A DNA stretch of 64,000 nucleotides, from NCBI RefSeq assembly GCF_002105155.1, contig NW_019029021.1:1-64000 (forward strand), in the 5' to 3' direction. The notes under the pieces were generated by a model, which was not told the origin of the DNA, ran no database searches, and worked only from the letters and a program-made list of their open reading frames with translations. This document shows positions 46,874 through 59,600 of this stretch, in pieces (the first letter of the stretch is position 1; each line of letters opens with the position of its first letter). This stretch comes from Lobosporangium transversale (Eukaryota; Mortierellomycota; Mortierellomycetes; Mortierellales; Mortierellaceae). The position numbers and the translations under genes were made by a program.

Positions 46874-48000
46874 TTTGATATATTCCCACATGGAGCCAAC
46901 AGGCGACAGAAAACATTAAATGGGAGTGATTGTGATGTGACCTCTTCCTCGTGTAAAAAAGGAGAGCACAACTGTTGGTAAACTTCCAGGCGTAGGATAC
47001 AGAGTTAGAAAGAAACAAGACACTAACTTACATATTAAGCATACTCACGGCGCATTCGAGACAATCAAATTATATATCAAGATGTTTAAGGTCACCAGTG
47101 TGCTAGGTCCAAGATCATTAGGATCACCAAAATTACCAAGATTACCAAAACCACTAAGATCATCAAGGTAAACAAGCTACGAGGCACAGATGACCTAGGC
47201 ATTTAAGCCAAGCAGGGCATTTGTTTTAGTCAGGCGAGGTCTTTAAGTCAAGGAAGGAACAAGGTCTACACCTCCTGCAATTTGGACCAGTGATCATTTT
47301 TTAAGTAGCATTTGCCTTAGCAGGATGCCACGTAGTAAGTCAAGCCGCATACAGGGGAGCACGGTAGCATGGTAAATTGCCAAGTCCCGCTTCTTTTAAT
47401 GGCCTTAAGCCCCCGTTGTAACGCCTGACACCTGTTGTAGGGCCACTTCGCATGTGGGCCCCTGTTGACTATAGGGGGCACCGTCATGTTCCTGAAATGA
47501 AACGTCAAGCGGGAGCCTTATCGGAACCAACAGAGAGTCGATCCTCAGTCTTTCTTTCGATAAAAATGTGATAAACAAAAAAAATCTAGGAAGAGGGACC
47601 AAGCAAAAAAAAATGTGGGTCTACATATCGCACGCAAGAGCTGCGTGTCTGGCTATGGGGCAACATGTTCAGGACGAATATATGTACAGTAGGTGCACGT
47701 ATGTGATTTTGTTCAATGGCCAAATAGCGCGCTTGCGTTAGACAGAGCACATACCATAGTGTCTTTCACTAATCGACAGCAACTTCATCAAACGTGAAGT
47801 AAATGGTACGATCCATGACCTCGACCGTATGATTTTTGACAACATTCCAGCGTAGGCAATCATTAGAAATAAATAAACAGCGTTCAAAACAGATTTATTG
47901 TTGTAAGTTGGACCCTTTTTTTTTAAGTTTACACACCGCTGTGCTTCATGTTGACCCAAAACAAATAAGCTCATTTGACGTACCGCTAATAATACTTTTA

Positions 48001-48010
48001 CTGTTGCTGT

Positions 48011-48071
<61 letters not shown>

Positions 48072-48112
48072 GCTGGCTGTGTAGCAAAAAAAAAAAAAAA
48101 AAAAAAAAAAAA
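48001..48112. repeat. (CTG/TTG)n trinucleotide repeat and A tract
   Basis: About 25 CTG and TTG units (48001-48075) lie a few bases from a 27-base A tract (about 48086-48112). On the minus strand the repeat reads as poly-Gln in an open frame, but no gene model supports coding. Confidence 0.92.
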
Positions 48113-49394
48113 CGATTTAGAGCGTCAAGACAGCATTTACCATGCGAATTTGTTTGATGAATATTTCCCATCAGCAGCAACAGTAAGGCAAAGTTGCGCA
48201 GCAATTAACAATAATAATAAATGACCACATTATCCGAATATGGATGCATTTCAGTTCTTGTTCCCACACATCAAAAGTTCACAAAGTGGACATGAAAACA
48301 AGTCACCATGTCCCGAGCACGTATAAAAGGATATCTTTTCCCTCTTCCTTGAGTCCTAGCCGCTAACCGCGCTTTCTCAGGTTTGGAGGATCAAGTGTAT
48401 TAGTACTGGTAAACTGGCTACGGTCGGTGAACTGGGAACTCGCGAAGTGACCCCCGAGCACGGTGAATATGTGTACTGGGAATGGTGTTGTGGCTAGAAA
48501 GAAACGACGCTTGGGCTGTCTGCTTAGTTGCAAACAGGCGAAGAGTCTGATCTTTCTTACATATTTTTATTTTATTCTATACCAGTTAAATTGAGTGTTG
48601 GGTCCATTCTTTTATTCCTGGTGAGCTTCGCTAGTGTAAACATTCTTCTTGCTGCAGTAAAGCTCCTGCAGCAACTATTTTCCGAATGATGAAGTGGATA
48701 ATGAGGTACACAGGGGAGTATGAGGGAAATGGTTGGCAATGATGAGTTAATTAGCTTACGTGAGCAGGATTCAACAGGCGCTCTAACAGATGATTGAGTT
48801 GAATTGTTGGAATCACTTTTCCAAATGTATCGGCATGGATATGACTAAGATAAAGGTATGAATAAGGCAACGTCACTTACTTCAAGGGACAAAAATATGT
48901 TTTCTGAATAACTGAAAGATAAATGTATTATAATATGTTCAATGCCTGTTCTCTGTATCGCTTTGTAGCCCAAGGCGGAGGCCCTGCGCACACCTGCAAA
49001 CAAAATGACTCTGTGATCCCTGCGTTCTTATCTCTGTGCTTGTTATTCTTTTTCTTTCTTTTTCTTTTAGAGTCAGGGCAAAAGAAATTAGACCATAGCC
49101 TCTCTTTATATAAGGGATAAAGTGGTTTTCATAGTTTCCTCATGTTGTGAAAGAAAGAGCTGTACTATTCTCTATCAGTTGGTTGCAATAATTGGACATT
49201 CTTTGTTTTTTTTTTTTTTTTTTTTTTTTTTATTGAAGCTATGGGGAAAAAAGATACTGAGGTACATAGTATTGCTTTACTGTTTGACATCCGAGATTTC
49301 GAATCAGGTGAATATACATCTATACACCCATATTTTTAAGTGATGAATAGAAGTTGTTGGTATGGTGGCTATTTTACATTTTTTTTTTTTTTTT

Positions 49395-50691
49395 TTACTT
49401 CAAGTTGTTGGCGGTGTAGAAGGCCTGAATATCGGTGACGATTCTACGAAGACCTCCCAGATAAGTGGTAAGATCCTGCTTAACTGCTGCTTGGTCAGAG
49501 CCCAATTTGTCGTAGAAGTCTGCGCGATATGGACAAGCCTTCATGGCCATCTATTTTTTTTTTTTTTTTTTTTTTTTTTTGAATGTGATAAGCGAGAGCA
49601 ACGAGTTAGACGGAATGAATGAAAACTCATTAGCTTGTTAAAAAGGGAGAGAGAAAGAAAAAACATACAGTGAACACGGGACGAACGAGCATTCCATGAT
49701 ACTGGCGGAGAGTAGCCTCATAACCCTTAGTGAAGGAAACAGAGAGTTCCTCACCAGGGTTAGCCTCGCTACGCTCCAAGGACTGGAGAGTGAAATCAAG
49801 ACCACTAATTTTTATTATATTTTTCAATGCATGGAAAAAAAGTGAGAGCATAGGAGAGAGCCATCAATTAGAAATCTTCGGAAAAGATTTTAGTTTATCT
49901 GATATTCACCCAGATAAATACTGAAGTTCGATGTTTGATAATTGTTAACATACCGAGTGAGCCACAAGAGACCCTCAGTGGCGGTCTTCTTCTTCTCAGC
50001 GATCTCACCTTTAACCAGATTCTGAAGAGTGGAGTTGACAACTGGGTTCTGGAGGTAACGGTCACGGATTTTCTATTAATAACATTAATGAAAACAATAG
50101 GTTATTCACAATGGCATGATAAACAAGAAACTATGCTTTAAAATATTCCCAACCAAACAATCCCTTTCCAAGTTGGAATGCCATATAAAATAACTGGTAA
50201 TTGGCAACAAACAAGAGAAGAGGAAGAGAGAACATGGGCAATTAACGCGCGTATGGATTATCCGATAATTCTTCTGCCGATCTTTTTTTTTTTTGTGCCA
50301 ATCAGAAAACATTCATGCATTTCTTTCTACTCTTTGTTACCTTGATGTTGCCATTCATATCGCTCTGGACAACGCCAAAGACTGTGCCGAAGAGGTCTAT
50401 AAAGATACGATTTTGAAGTGTCAAAGATAACGAATGAATAAAGAAAATTATAGGCCGAGATAAGTCAAATAAACAGTAACAAGTTGAAATGTCTGCGCTT
50501 TTTTATCATTGAAATGAACCGAGACATAAAAAGGAGACGCGCACGTATGAGAAGGAGAGAAAGAATTGATTATTACCAAAGATCTTGACGAGACCTTCAG
50601 TAGCCTCAAGGAATTCCTGAGTGTTGATGCCCTCGTCAGTGATAGTGACATCAGTATAGTTGCGAGTGCCCTGGAAGTAAGTAGAAGCCAT
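49395..50691 (-). CDS. GLTP: Glycolipid transfer protein
   Basis: Five exons (50691-50577, 50396-50341, 50072-49954, 49804-49669, 49550-49395) splice to 193 residues. GLTP-fold proteins carry glycosphingolipids between membranes in the cytosol. The sugar-binding set is complete and correctly spaced: D51, N55 and K58 in SDMNGNIKKI, W94 in LLWLTR, and H133 in RQYHGMLVRP. The SFTKGYEATLRQYHG and MKACPYRADFYDKLG segments are typical. There is no signal peptide. The last intron has a 27-base A tract directly before the TAG acceptor, and the TAA stop merges with an 18-base A tract (T at 49379-49396). It is divergent from the methyltransferase gene. Confidence 0.97.
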
Positions 50692-51413
50692 AGTGCGGAG
50701 TCTTGTAAAGTTGAGATGAGGAGGAGATGGAATGAGAAGGAAAAGGAGAAGAAAAAAAGATGATGAGAAACAAAAGGCGACTGAAGACAAATGTGACGTG
50801 TTTTTTTTTTTTTTTTTTTTTTTTTTTGAATGTGGGGAATGGCGTTGTGTACGCCCCCAAATAGGATGGTAAGCATAGCAGGGCAAGGTAAAGCAAGACA
50901 TGTCAGATCCTGTTCAGACTCTGACTGTAAATGACTGCAATGATTGTATGCTGCGAGAATACATAGAGTATAAATGGTATGGAACGATACAAAGAACACG
51001 CGCTTGAAATGTAAATGTAAACCGACAACACAGCATTGTCATAGCCCCTTAGATTTGATCTGGAACGGCATACGCGTGCACAAACAATTTCTCCTCTTCT
51101 ACGGGTAATCTAAACAGAGAAATGAAAGGAAAAAAAAAAAAAAGGAAGGACTCTTCTAATTGACAGCGCTGCGGAGTGACCGGAGAAATAAGGCACTCTA
51201 TGATTGACTGGCAAATATGGTTTTGAAGATCATCCAGCATTTCCCACGTTCAAGGTTACAGAGAAATAATTTAGATTTTGTGAATTTCTTACAAATAGCT
51301 GCTGTCCTCTCTCTTCTTTTTTTTTTTTTTTTTTTTTTTTCCTATTCATTCATACCTACCCGCTCCCATCCATCCTCATTAGTTTGATATCTACCTCAAC
51401 TACTCAACTTGCC
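50692..51413. promoter_or_regulatory. Divergent promoter region between GLTP and methyltransferase genes
   Basis: The two genes start on opposite strands about 720 bases apart. T tracts lie near 50802-50827 and 51317-51341. No other gene is seen. Confidence 0.4.
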
Positions 51414-52352
51414 ATGGAATCATATCAGGAACAAGGCAAGTAAACTTAATGTGTTAGAGTAAAAAGGGAAAAATGCAGCTCGATATTATACTAACGTTAC
51501 TTCGCAAATGATCTCAAACATTTTCTCTCTCTTTTAATGAAGTCAAGAAGCCAGACGGATGGAATGAGCTCTGGAAGCATGACATTCATCCATGGGACAA
51601 CCCCACACCTAGCCCTGCATTGGTTGAGGTCATCGAACAGAAGCCTATTTCTGCTCAGATCCCGAAAACAGGCAATGTTCTTGTCCCTGGCTGTGGTCGT
51701 GGCGTTGATGTCTTTTACTTGGGTAATGAGCACCGTAAGGCTATTGGATTGGATATCAGTCCCATTGCTGTCCAGCAGTGTAAAGATGTAAGTCCTCTTT
51801 TTATCTCCCATCTATCATAATTAGTGACATGATCGAATACCAATTTTCATTTTTTTTTTTTTTTGTTCTCATTGTTCCTTTTTGAATATATTAGATTCGA
51901 ACTCAAAAGGGTATTCCTGAATCCCATGTTGACTTCATGGTTGGTGATTTTTTCAAGTTTGACATTCCTGCTGGAGGATTCAAGCTTATTTATGACTACA
52001 CGTAAGGACCTCTCCCTCAAAATATGCCAATGCTTTGATACCGTTTGTCGTACTGTTACGCTAATTTTAATTTTTTCAACTGTTCATTGGAAAAAGTTTC
52101 TTCTGCGCAATTCAACCCGAGCTGCGCCCTGCCTGGGGCAAAAGAATGGCTGAACTGATCGCCAAAGATGGCATCCTGATTACTCTCATGTACCCCATTG
52201 GAACCCATACAGATGGTCCCCCTTTCGCTGTCAGTGAGGCCGCTTATCATGAACAGTTGGATCTTAACTTTGAATGTCTGTTAATCGACGACTGTACCTC
52301 ATTTGAAACTCGCCAAGGCAGAGAAAAGATCGGTATCTGGCGTCGTAAGTAA
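51414..52352 (+). CDS. TPMT-family S-adenosylmethionine-dependent methyltransferase
   Basis: Four exons (51414-51435, 51543-51787, 51895-52001, 52097-52352) splice to 209 residues. The fold is a class I methyltransferase: SAM motif I is NVLVPGCGRGVDVFYLG, the acidic residue after beta-2 lies in AIGLDISP, and motif IV-like IYDYTFFCAI follows. The WNELWKHDIHPWD start and the HTDGPPFAV loop are typical of the thiopurine/thiol methyltransferase group, which methylates small thiols, sulfide or halides. The real substrate is unknown. Only one frame joins exon 1 to exon 2, and it needs a GC donor (AAG|GCAAGT), so intron 1 appears to be GC-AG. No targeting signal is seen. Confidence 0.89.
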
Positions 52353-53608
52353 AGACAAAAGTGGGGGTCGTCTATAGCCCGAACCCATGTCTCGACTTTC
52401 TTCTATATATTTCTAGAAGCAGAGTTGTACAAAATCAATAAAGTGACAGAACATGCAAGTCATATTGGTAACAGATTTTATGCATCCATGTTAGAAGTTA
52501 AATGTACACCAATACAATAAAAGTATACTCTATCTCGTTTGGTCAACATTTATTTGATCTTTTCGTAGAAGATGCATGTTCGTCAATATAGGAATTATGT
52601 TCATCAATATAAAAACTGAATAAATACTTCTCGGGCATGTAGATCCACATCTTGTTCTCACTCTTTTTCTGTCCTATAGCTTGTCCAGCAAAAGTTTTTA
52701 CTCACATTCTACAGCTTCCAATGCGATCAATTGTTGCTCTACATATACCATCTGAAGCTATTACTTGTCACCTTACTACCTACTTCAGTATATCAACTGC
52801 CTCTTAACAGCACTGGATAAAGAGTTCTTCAATAATGGGAGCGCCAACTCTTTGGAGTAAGGTGAAGAAAAAAGGCTACGACCCGCTAGAAGTCCTGCTG
52901 CCTATGGGATATTTTGAAGGATCCCCGTTGATGTACAAGGAGCTTTTTATGGCCTCGTATGAACAGCGTATTCGACTCATTTGACAGACCCACATCAAGT
53001 TGTGGTGGAGGGCATTCGCAAGGCTCTGGGCCCTTCCAACTCAGTACTGTGCTTTGATGGTGGTCAGGCTCTAGCATACCCATGCAGAACGAGGTCGATC
53101 ATGGTCGGTATCATTGAATAAAGCGAATGATTGTATACAGAGGCCCAAGGCCGAGGCGCAAAGTCCTTGTCTACAATCTCGACCTAGTGCTCCTCTCGCT
53201 AAGCGTTATACGTTAGCAACTAAAAGTCATGTGTGTCGTTAGCCGGAACGACTACACACGCAATCGACTATCGCTCGGGCTTGCTACCAATTTGAGTGAT
53301 ACAAATATGTATGACATCGCGCCCCAATTTTCTTTATTATTATCAATGTCCTTTTCTCGTACTATTCCTACATCTGTTTCTTAAAGTCTCTGGTATTATC
53401 AAGGAGAGGGTTCTAAAATTGAATAAAAAAGAGGAGGAAAAATAAAAATAAAAATAAAATAAAATAAAAAGGAAAATAAAAGGAAAAATAAAAGTAAAAA
53501 AGAATCACCATTCTCCATGTTTTTAATATTACTAGAGGCTCAAAAAAAAATAAAAATAAAAATAAAAAATAAAAAAAAAAAAAAATACAACGTTAAAAGT
53601 AATCTCAA
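52353..53608. other. Intergenic with a gene relic and AAAAT-rich repeats
   Basis: Besides the nuclease-like relic listed separately, it holds A-rich AAAAT/AAAT simple repeats at about 53423-53505 and 53548-53585, next to the end of the SPT7 gene. Confidence 0.45.
52834..53110 (+). pseudogene. Relic of an XRN/FEN-like nuclease ORF
   Basis: From ATG 52834 the frame reads MGAPTLWSKVKKKGYDPLEV, which resembles the N-terminus of XRN/FEN-type nucleases and of repeated mucoromycotan ORFs that start MGxPxLW. After a frame change it continues with QVVVEGIRKALGPSNSVLCFDGG, where CFDGG fits the metal-binding strand. Stops and frame changes follow within 300 bases. It is clearly not intact. The family assignment is moderate and any mobile origin is inference. 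Confidence 0.45.
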
Positions 53609-56600
53609 TTAATCATCTGAGAATGAAGGAGGCACAGGAATTGAGCTCGTCTTCTTCTTCTTAGGCGGCGACTGTCCTGGCGAGCTCTCCAAAATTGGCG
53701 CCTTCTTTTTCTTCTTCGGTGTCGTTGGGATCAAAGGTAATGAGCTAAGTGGATCCCCACTACTTGATCCTTTGTCTTTGTCCTTTGATGATAAAAACTT
53801 CTCCCGATCCTTACTACCGCCCCCCCCACTACCATTCTTATGATGTCCACTGCCACTTCCAAGACTACCGCTGATGCTGTTAGATATAGGTCCAGATCCG
53901 CTATCGCGGTCTCCACGATCGTTCCTGTCTCGGTCCCGATCACCTCTCTCACGGTCCCGGTCTCCACGCTCTCTATCTCGATCCCTGTCGCGATCACGTT
54001 CACGGTCTCTTTCGCGATCCCGGTCGCTACGATCTCGGTCGCGATCGCGGTCTCTATCACGGTCGCGTTCCCTGTCACGATCGCGATCACGATCCCTATC
54101 CCTATCTCGCTCTCGGTAAGAATCTCGGTCGCGATCTCGATCGCGGTCGCTACGGTCTCTGTCTCGCTCTCGGTCACGATCCCGATCGCGATCCCGGTCC
54201 TTGTCACGGTGATCACGGTCACGGTCTCGATCTCTATCACGATCACGATCCCGCCCACTACTACTCTTCTCACGGTCCCGATCACGGTCGCTGCGATCAC
54301 GATCTCTGTCGCGGTCACGATCGCGATCGCTACGATCACGGTCTCGATCACGATCACTTCGGTCACCGCGGTCACGATCATCACGATCTCTATCTCGCTC
54401 CCTGTCCTTCTCCTTGTCACTGCTGTCACGATCACGGATACGATCACGGTCCTTACTGCTGCCGCTGCCGCTCTTATCTTTAATCTTGGACTTGGATTCC
54501 TTATGGCTACTACCGCTACTACTGCTCTTGATGATTGATTCTCGGTCTTTTTCCTTTTCCCGATCAGAAAAACTCTCACGGTCAGACTTGTCCTTATCTT
54601 TACCACGCTCTTTGTCTTTACTGCCACGTTCTTTCTTTTCCTCCTTTTCCTTTTCCTTCTCCTTCTCCTTGTCTTTTTCTTTCTCCTTCTCCTTGTCTTT
54701 GTCCTTATCCTTTTCCTTGTCCTTATCTTTGTCCTTGTCCCTCTCTTTACTCTCTTTACTAGACTTAGATTTGGATTTGGTCGCAGATACCATGGGCGGA
54801 GGTAATGTTTTGCCTGCAACATTCGATTTTGACGTAGATGAGGAGCCTAGTGAGGCAAATGTTCCTGGTAATGTTTTGCCTGCTACTGAAGGCTTGACAA
54901 AATCATCTCCAGATTTCGAGTAGGTCCCTGATTGTTTTGGAGGCAGCATCCGAATTGCGCCGCCTCCACCACCACTCTCCATCACTTCCTCTTCCATGTC
55001 ATCGCCATCTCCTGAATCCAATGAGCTAAGCATCGATGTTGGCGGCGCGACAAACACTGGTGTTGACCCCGAACCTAAAGCTGGTGTTGTAGAGCCCTTT
55101 GAAGTTGCTTTGGGTTTTTTGGTTTTCTTAGGCGTTGATGTGGGGAGAGCAACAATCGCAGACGAGGATCCACTGGAACTGGCAGTTTTAGAAAGTGGTA
55201 TTGTGGCCGGTGGAGGCATTGGGTCAGGCGTCTCTTCAGGTTTCGTCTCCATGTCACTATCATCTTCATCCCCCTCTCCAGGGCCTTCTGAAGTACCCTT
55301 CTTACCCTTTTTTTTTTTTTAAAAAAAAAATAAATAAAAAAAAACAAAAAGAAAGCGTAGAATAAGGATGAAGGTTTAGTAGAATGAAAATAACTTTTGT
55401 TGATCATTGACTGGAATGTTGATTTTTTTTTTTACCTTCTTTGTTGGCTTTGTTAATTTCTCTTTAAGCTTGGATTCCTCCTTCATCTTCTTCTTCTCCA
55501 TCCTCTCTTGCATCTTCTTATCCTTTGCATCTTGTTTTTGCCTCTTGCGTTCAGCACGTTCAGCCTCCTGTGCATCCTTCTCCTTTTTCCGTTTCCGCTT
55601 CTTAGCCTCAGCTAATGCACTTAGTTCACCAGGCTTATTCGCTCGATTCTTCATTGAGCTCACAATCTTGCCTGTTGGAGGAATCTTAGGCCTCATTGCT
55701 ACCCTGCGTGATACTGGCATGAACTCATCCTCCAACAGGGACCCCAATTCCTCCATACGCTTCTTAAAGAATGGATGGAGCAATCCAATTGTCTCTGTCG
55801 GGTCTGTTAGTGGAGTAAACGGCGGTGGCGGTGGATAGGGCAATTCTTGTTTTGCAGGATCTTTGCCTTTGTTCGGTCCAATGCCGTGGATACCGGGTCT
55901 ATAAGGAATATTTTTAATGCCACCGTACCAAATCCGTGCCGGGATAGCCAATGAGCTTAGGCCTACCTCTCGATCAATACCCATTTCGCGAAAGCCAAAA
56001 AAGTCATCGCCAAGTTCGTCAACGCCACCAATAAGATTACCACTCATAAAAGCTTCGTCATTTTCCTGGAATTCGAAATCAGTATCAATTACTTCCTCAT
56101 GAATGTTGTTGATCGTATCTGTATAACTACTCTCGAGTTTTCTATGAACCTCTTGTAATTTGTTGCCATACCGCTCCACATCCTCGCGGATATAGCCCTC
56201 CAATTCCCCTACACTACTGACACCGTTTTCGTACAGAGTATGTAGTAGTATTTCCTATAAATTGCGTGTGGAAATTAAAGCAAATTGATTAGTATCAAAT
56301 CGTTACTATAATTCACAGAATTCTAAAACACTCCATGAGTGATTGGCAAAAGCATTATTCCACTTAAGCCTTCTCTTACCTCCGCGGTCATGCCCTTGTT
56401 ATACAAATCCGAGTATCCTCTTAATGTTTTACCAATGTTCAAGAAGAACTCGACAGCGATATCAGTCATCACGGCCAGCGCAGATGCCTGAGCTCCTTGA
56501 AACCCTGCATGAGCCAAAAGTTTGGAGGCCACCCTAGAGAGCATGGCATTTCCTGTGGCATGGTTCATGACAAGTGGTGGTAGCGGACCATCGTACGGCG

Positions 56601-59600
56601 GTATAGGCATTGGTTCCATTGGTTCTTCAATCTGAATCGGCTCCTGTTAAAATACCCAAAACATATTTTATCAGTCAATATATCTCTATCGAAGGGGGAA
56701 AAAAAAATAAAAAAAAAAGAGTATAGGCTTACTGAGATTGTAGCCTTGGCGGTAAAAATTTTTGTGTAAACGTGCCGGATTTTGCGCAGCTCCTCAATGT
56801 TACGCTCGATTCCAACTGCCAGTTGTCCTGATGTTGCATTTGCCGTAGGGTATAGGGATAGTGAGGGCTGCTTTTCTTCGAGCCTATGTGTTTTAAGATA
56901 GTAGTGGCATTGAAGATAGGGTAGAAATGGCAGAAACTGTTAATACATATTATGTAGGGCAAAAATAAAAAGAAAAAAGACAAGAGCGTGATGCTTACTT
57001 TGATATTTCGGACTCGTCAAACAGTTTACGCGCCTGCTCATGGTCATCCAATTGTACGCAACCTGCACCAGGGATTTCAGGCAAGCCTGATCGGATCGCA
57101 TACTCTGGAAGAAAGATATCGTTCATTTTCTTGACTTTCTTCTGCTGATTTTCCTCTTCCTCCTTCGGCTTTGGTGGCGCAAACAGATCACGAACATAAT
57201 CTTCCTCATCATCATCTTCGCTGCCACTATCGCTGTCGTCATAAATATCTTCATATGGGTCCAAGGGCTCCTTATCCTCCTCAGCATCGGTCGACGTAAA
57301 TGTGCCGTTATTATCTAACAAACCAAAGCCACGACCTTTTTTCTTATTCTTCTTTTTCTTCTGTTTCCCTTGAAGCAGTACATGAAACACATTCTCATGT
57401 GCAAGGTCGATTTCTCGAGACTTCTTCATCTCCCATGGCGATCTTTCTAATGCGAAATGGTCTCCAAACGGCAACTGTTGCTGACTTTCCCGTGTAGAGC
57501 AGATTTTGGCACGCGCTTTCTTGGTCTTTTCCTTCCATTCTTGGAACAGCAAGTCTCCACGGTCTGCACGCAGCTGTTCCGCAATTTCTCTCTCTTCCTG
57601 TTCCAAATCAATCTCCACAGGTACAGACGCTCTTGCCATACGGTGTCGCGCTGGCGAGCTATGTATAATCCCATTAGGTGTTCCGCTCCAGCCGAGTCCG
57701 CTTGCTCTTTCAAATGAGCCAGAGGAGAGCATCGGTGCCTCTATTGAATCCATTGTCGAAGGCTCTCGGCTAGCCTCACGCGTTGGAGTAGAGTTAGCCA
57801 TCGTATCTAGATCCATGGCCATTTTTGGAGTTTCGGACCCGAGTGGAACAGCAGTCGCGCCACGTTTCGAGGAGTGATCTTTGGTATGACTGGACGATTC
57901 CCCATTAGTCTTGTGTACTGTCTTTGACGACTTGTCCTTTCGTCCCATTCCTTTAGATGATTCATTTGGACGACCGGCCTGACTCTCTACATCATCATCA
58001 CTCTCTTCTGCCTCGGCTTCTACCTCTGCTCTGTCGCGGATAACTACATCCTGAACAGTCTCTAGTAGCTGTTGCGTCTTCTTTTTCATAGCGATAGCGT
58101 GCTTCCGGTAAACGCTGCTGGGATCTGAGTTATAGAGTAGACAATTGGAATAGATCAGGTAAAGGTCGTTGGCAAATTGTGTCTTGCTCTGGTAGGCAAA
58201 TGATTTGAGCTTCTTTAGGACTGTTCCAAGATCCATGGGATGCTTAATGACCTGAAAGTAATCTGGAGCCTCTCGCTTATTCACCTTATTAAGGAACGGT
58301 GTTGAGTGTTCTGTGTAATTCCTGAGTTCCATCAAGACGCGCTCACACCCCTCATAGAGCTCCTCTTGACCTACTTTATCTTCATTTGCCCATTTAGATC
58401 GGTTAGGTCGAACATCCGACAACAAAGTCCGGAGCTCGCGGTCAGTTAGCCCCGTAGCAGACCTATTGGCTTCAATCGCACCCAACAAATACTTCATGCT
58501 TAAACTCCCTGTACCAAGTTGCGTCAACATGTTGTCTGTGATCAGGCTAGTGCCTGTTTGACTCTCCTGCTCCTGTTGAATATTTTTATCTGCCTCCTCA
58601 AGTTGTTGTTGCTCGATCATAGCATCCATATCGTATTCCAGTGTATAATAAAGGTGATGGATAGGAAGCCTAATAGGCGTTTTGCCCGATTCTACGGTTA
58701 TTATAGGATTGTTTGCACTTTCTGGTTAGTTTTCACAATCTAAACATTCTTCAAATAATAGAAAGAGATAAAGGAAACCAGGAAGTAACAGAGTACCACC
58801 TACTTTTATCTTTTATGTTATTGTCCTTGGACGGCGCTGATGCCGAAGTTCCATCATTACTTATGCTGGTACTCGCAATATCTTTCTTGGATTCCATGTC
58901 TGTATCCTCATCGTAGTTATCATCCTCAACGATCCTCCTCTGTGATCCAGCATCTCGAGACGAGCTATCTGTATTATAGGGAATGGCTACAGAAGTTCGA
59001 CGACCCTTGTCCTGCGTTAGCACGCCCTTCTTTTCCAACGCGAAAACATCGACAGTTGGATGGCAACATCCTCCACGAGCAGGAAATATCTTTGGTAGTA
59101 GTTGTTCAAAGACCATAACACGCGTTCGGAAAGCCGTCGTTGGAATTGATACAGGAATTGGGTTAGATTCTGATGTGGAAGTCGAGGGGAAGCTTGACGT
59201 TGACTCAGGTTGAGGGGAGGATCCATTACATAGTTGAGAATCCATGGTATTTCGAGGTGATGGCGACCTTGCACGATGATTAGGGGTATTTGGAGCGCGC
59301 AAGTGACCATTTGGAGTCGTGACTGATGGTGTAGATACAGATGGCGAGTTTTGAGCCGAAAAATCCTCCTTTTTGATAGTTACTGAGGAGAAATCTGATC
59401 CTGACCGATCTTGATCAACTTTGATAATGTCGGGCACTCGGTTATCAGCTCCCTCGCTTTTGGTCTCGCCATCAATTTCCAAATTATCTTTTGATACGCT
59501 ATCTTGGGATATTGAAGCCGAAGGGACGTTTTGTGTTGACTGAGAATCAGAGTGTTGTTGCGTTGCCAGTTGATGTTGCAGCTGTTGTTGCAGTTGTAAT

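Larger units (their letters stand above)
46697..49394. other. Intergenic with poly-G, CTG/TTG and homopolymer repeats
   Basis: No gene is supported in this 2.7-kb gap. An imperfect repeat around AAGATCATTAGGATCACC and ACCAAAATTACCAAGATTACC lies near 47110-47165. A TATAAAAG-containing stretch at about 48321 and a short open frame near 48380-48500 have no recognisable product. Confidence 0.4.

Noticed and set aside
48380-48500. Short frame coding a PEHGEYVYWEW-containing peptide
   Set aside because: Too short, no ATG in frame nearby and no partner exon found.
53840-54538. Long antisense and alternate-frame open frames across the SPT7 RD tail
   Set aside because: They are shadows of the repetitive GATCGN codons; composition (Ser/Arg, Thr/Ile-Val) only mirrors the repeat.
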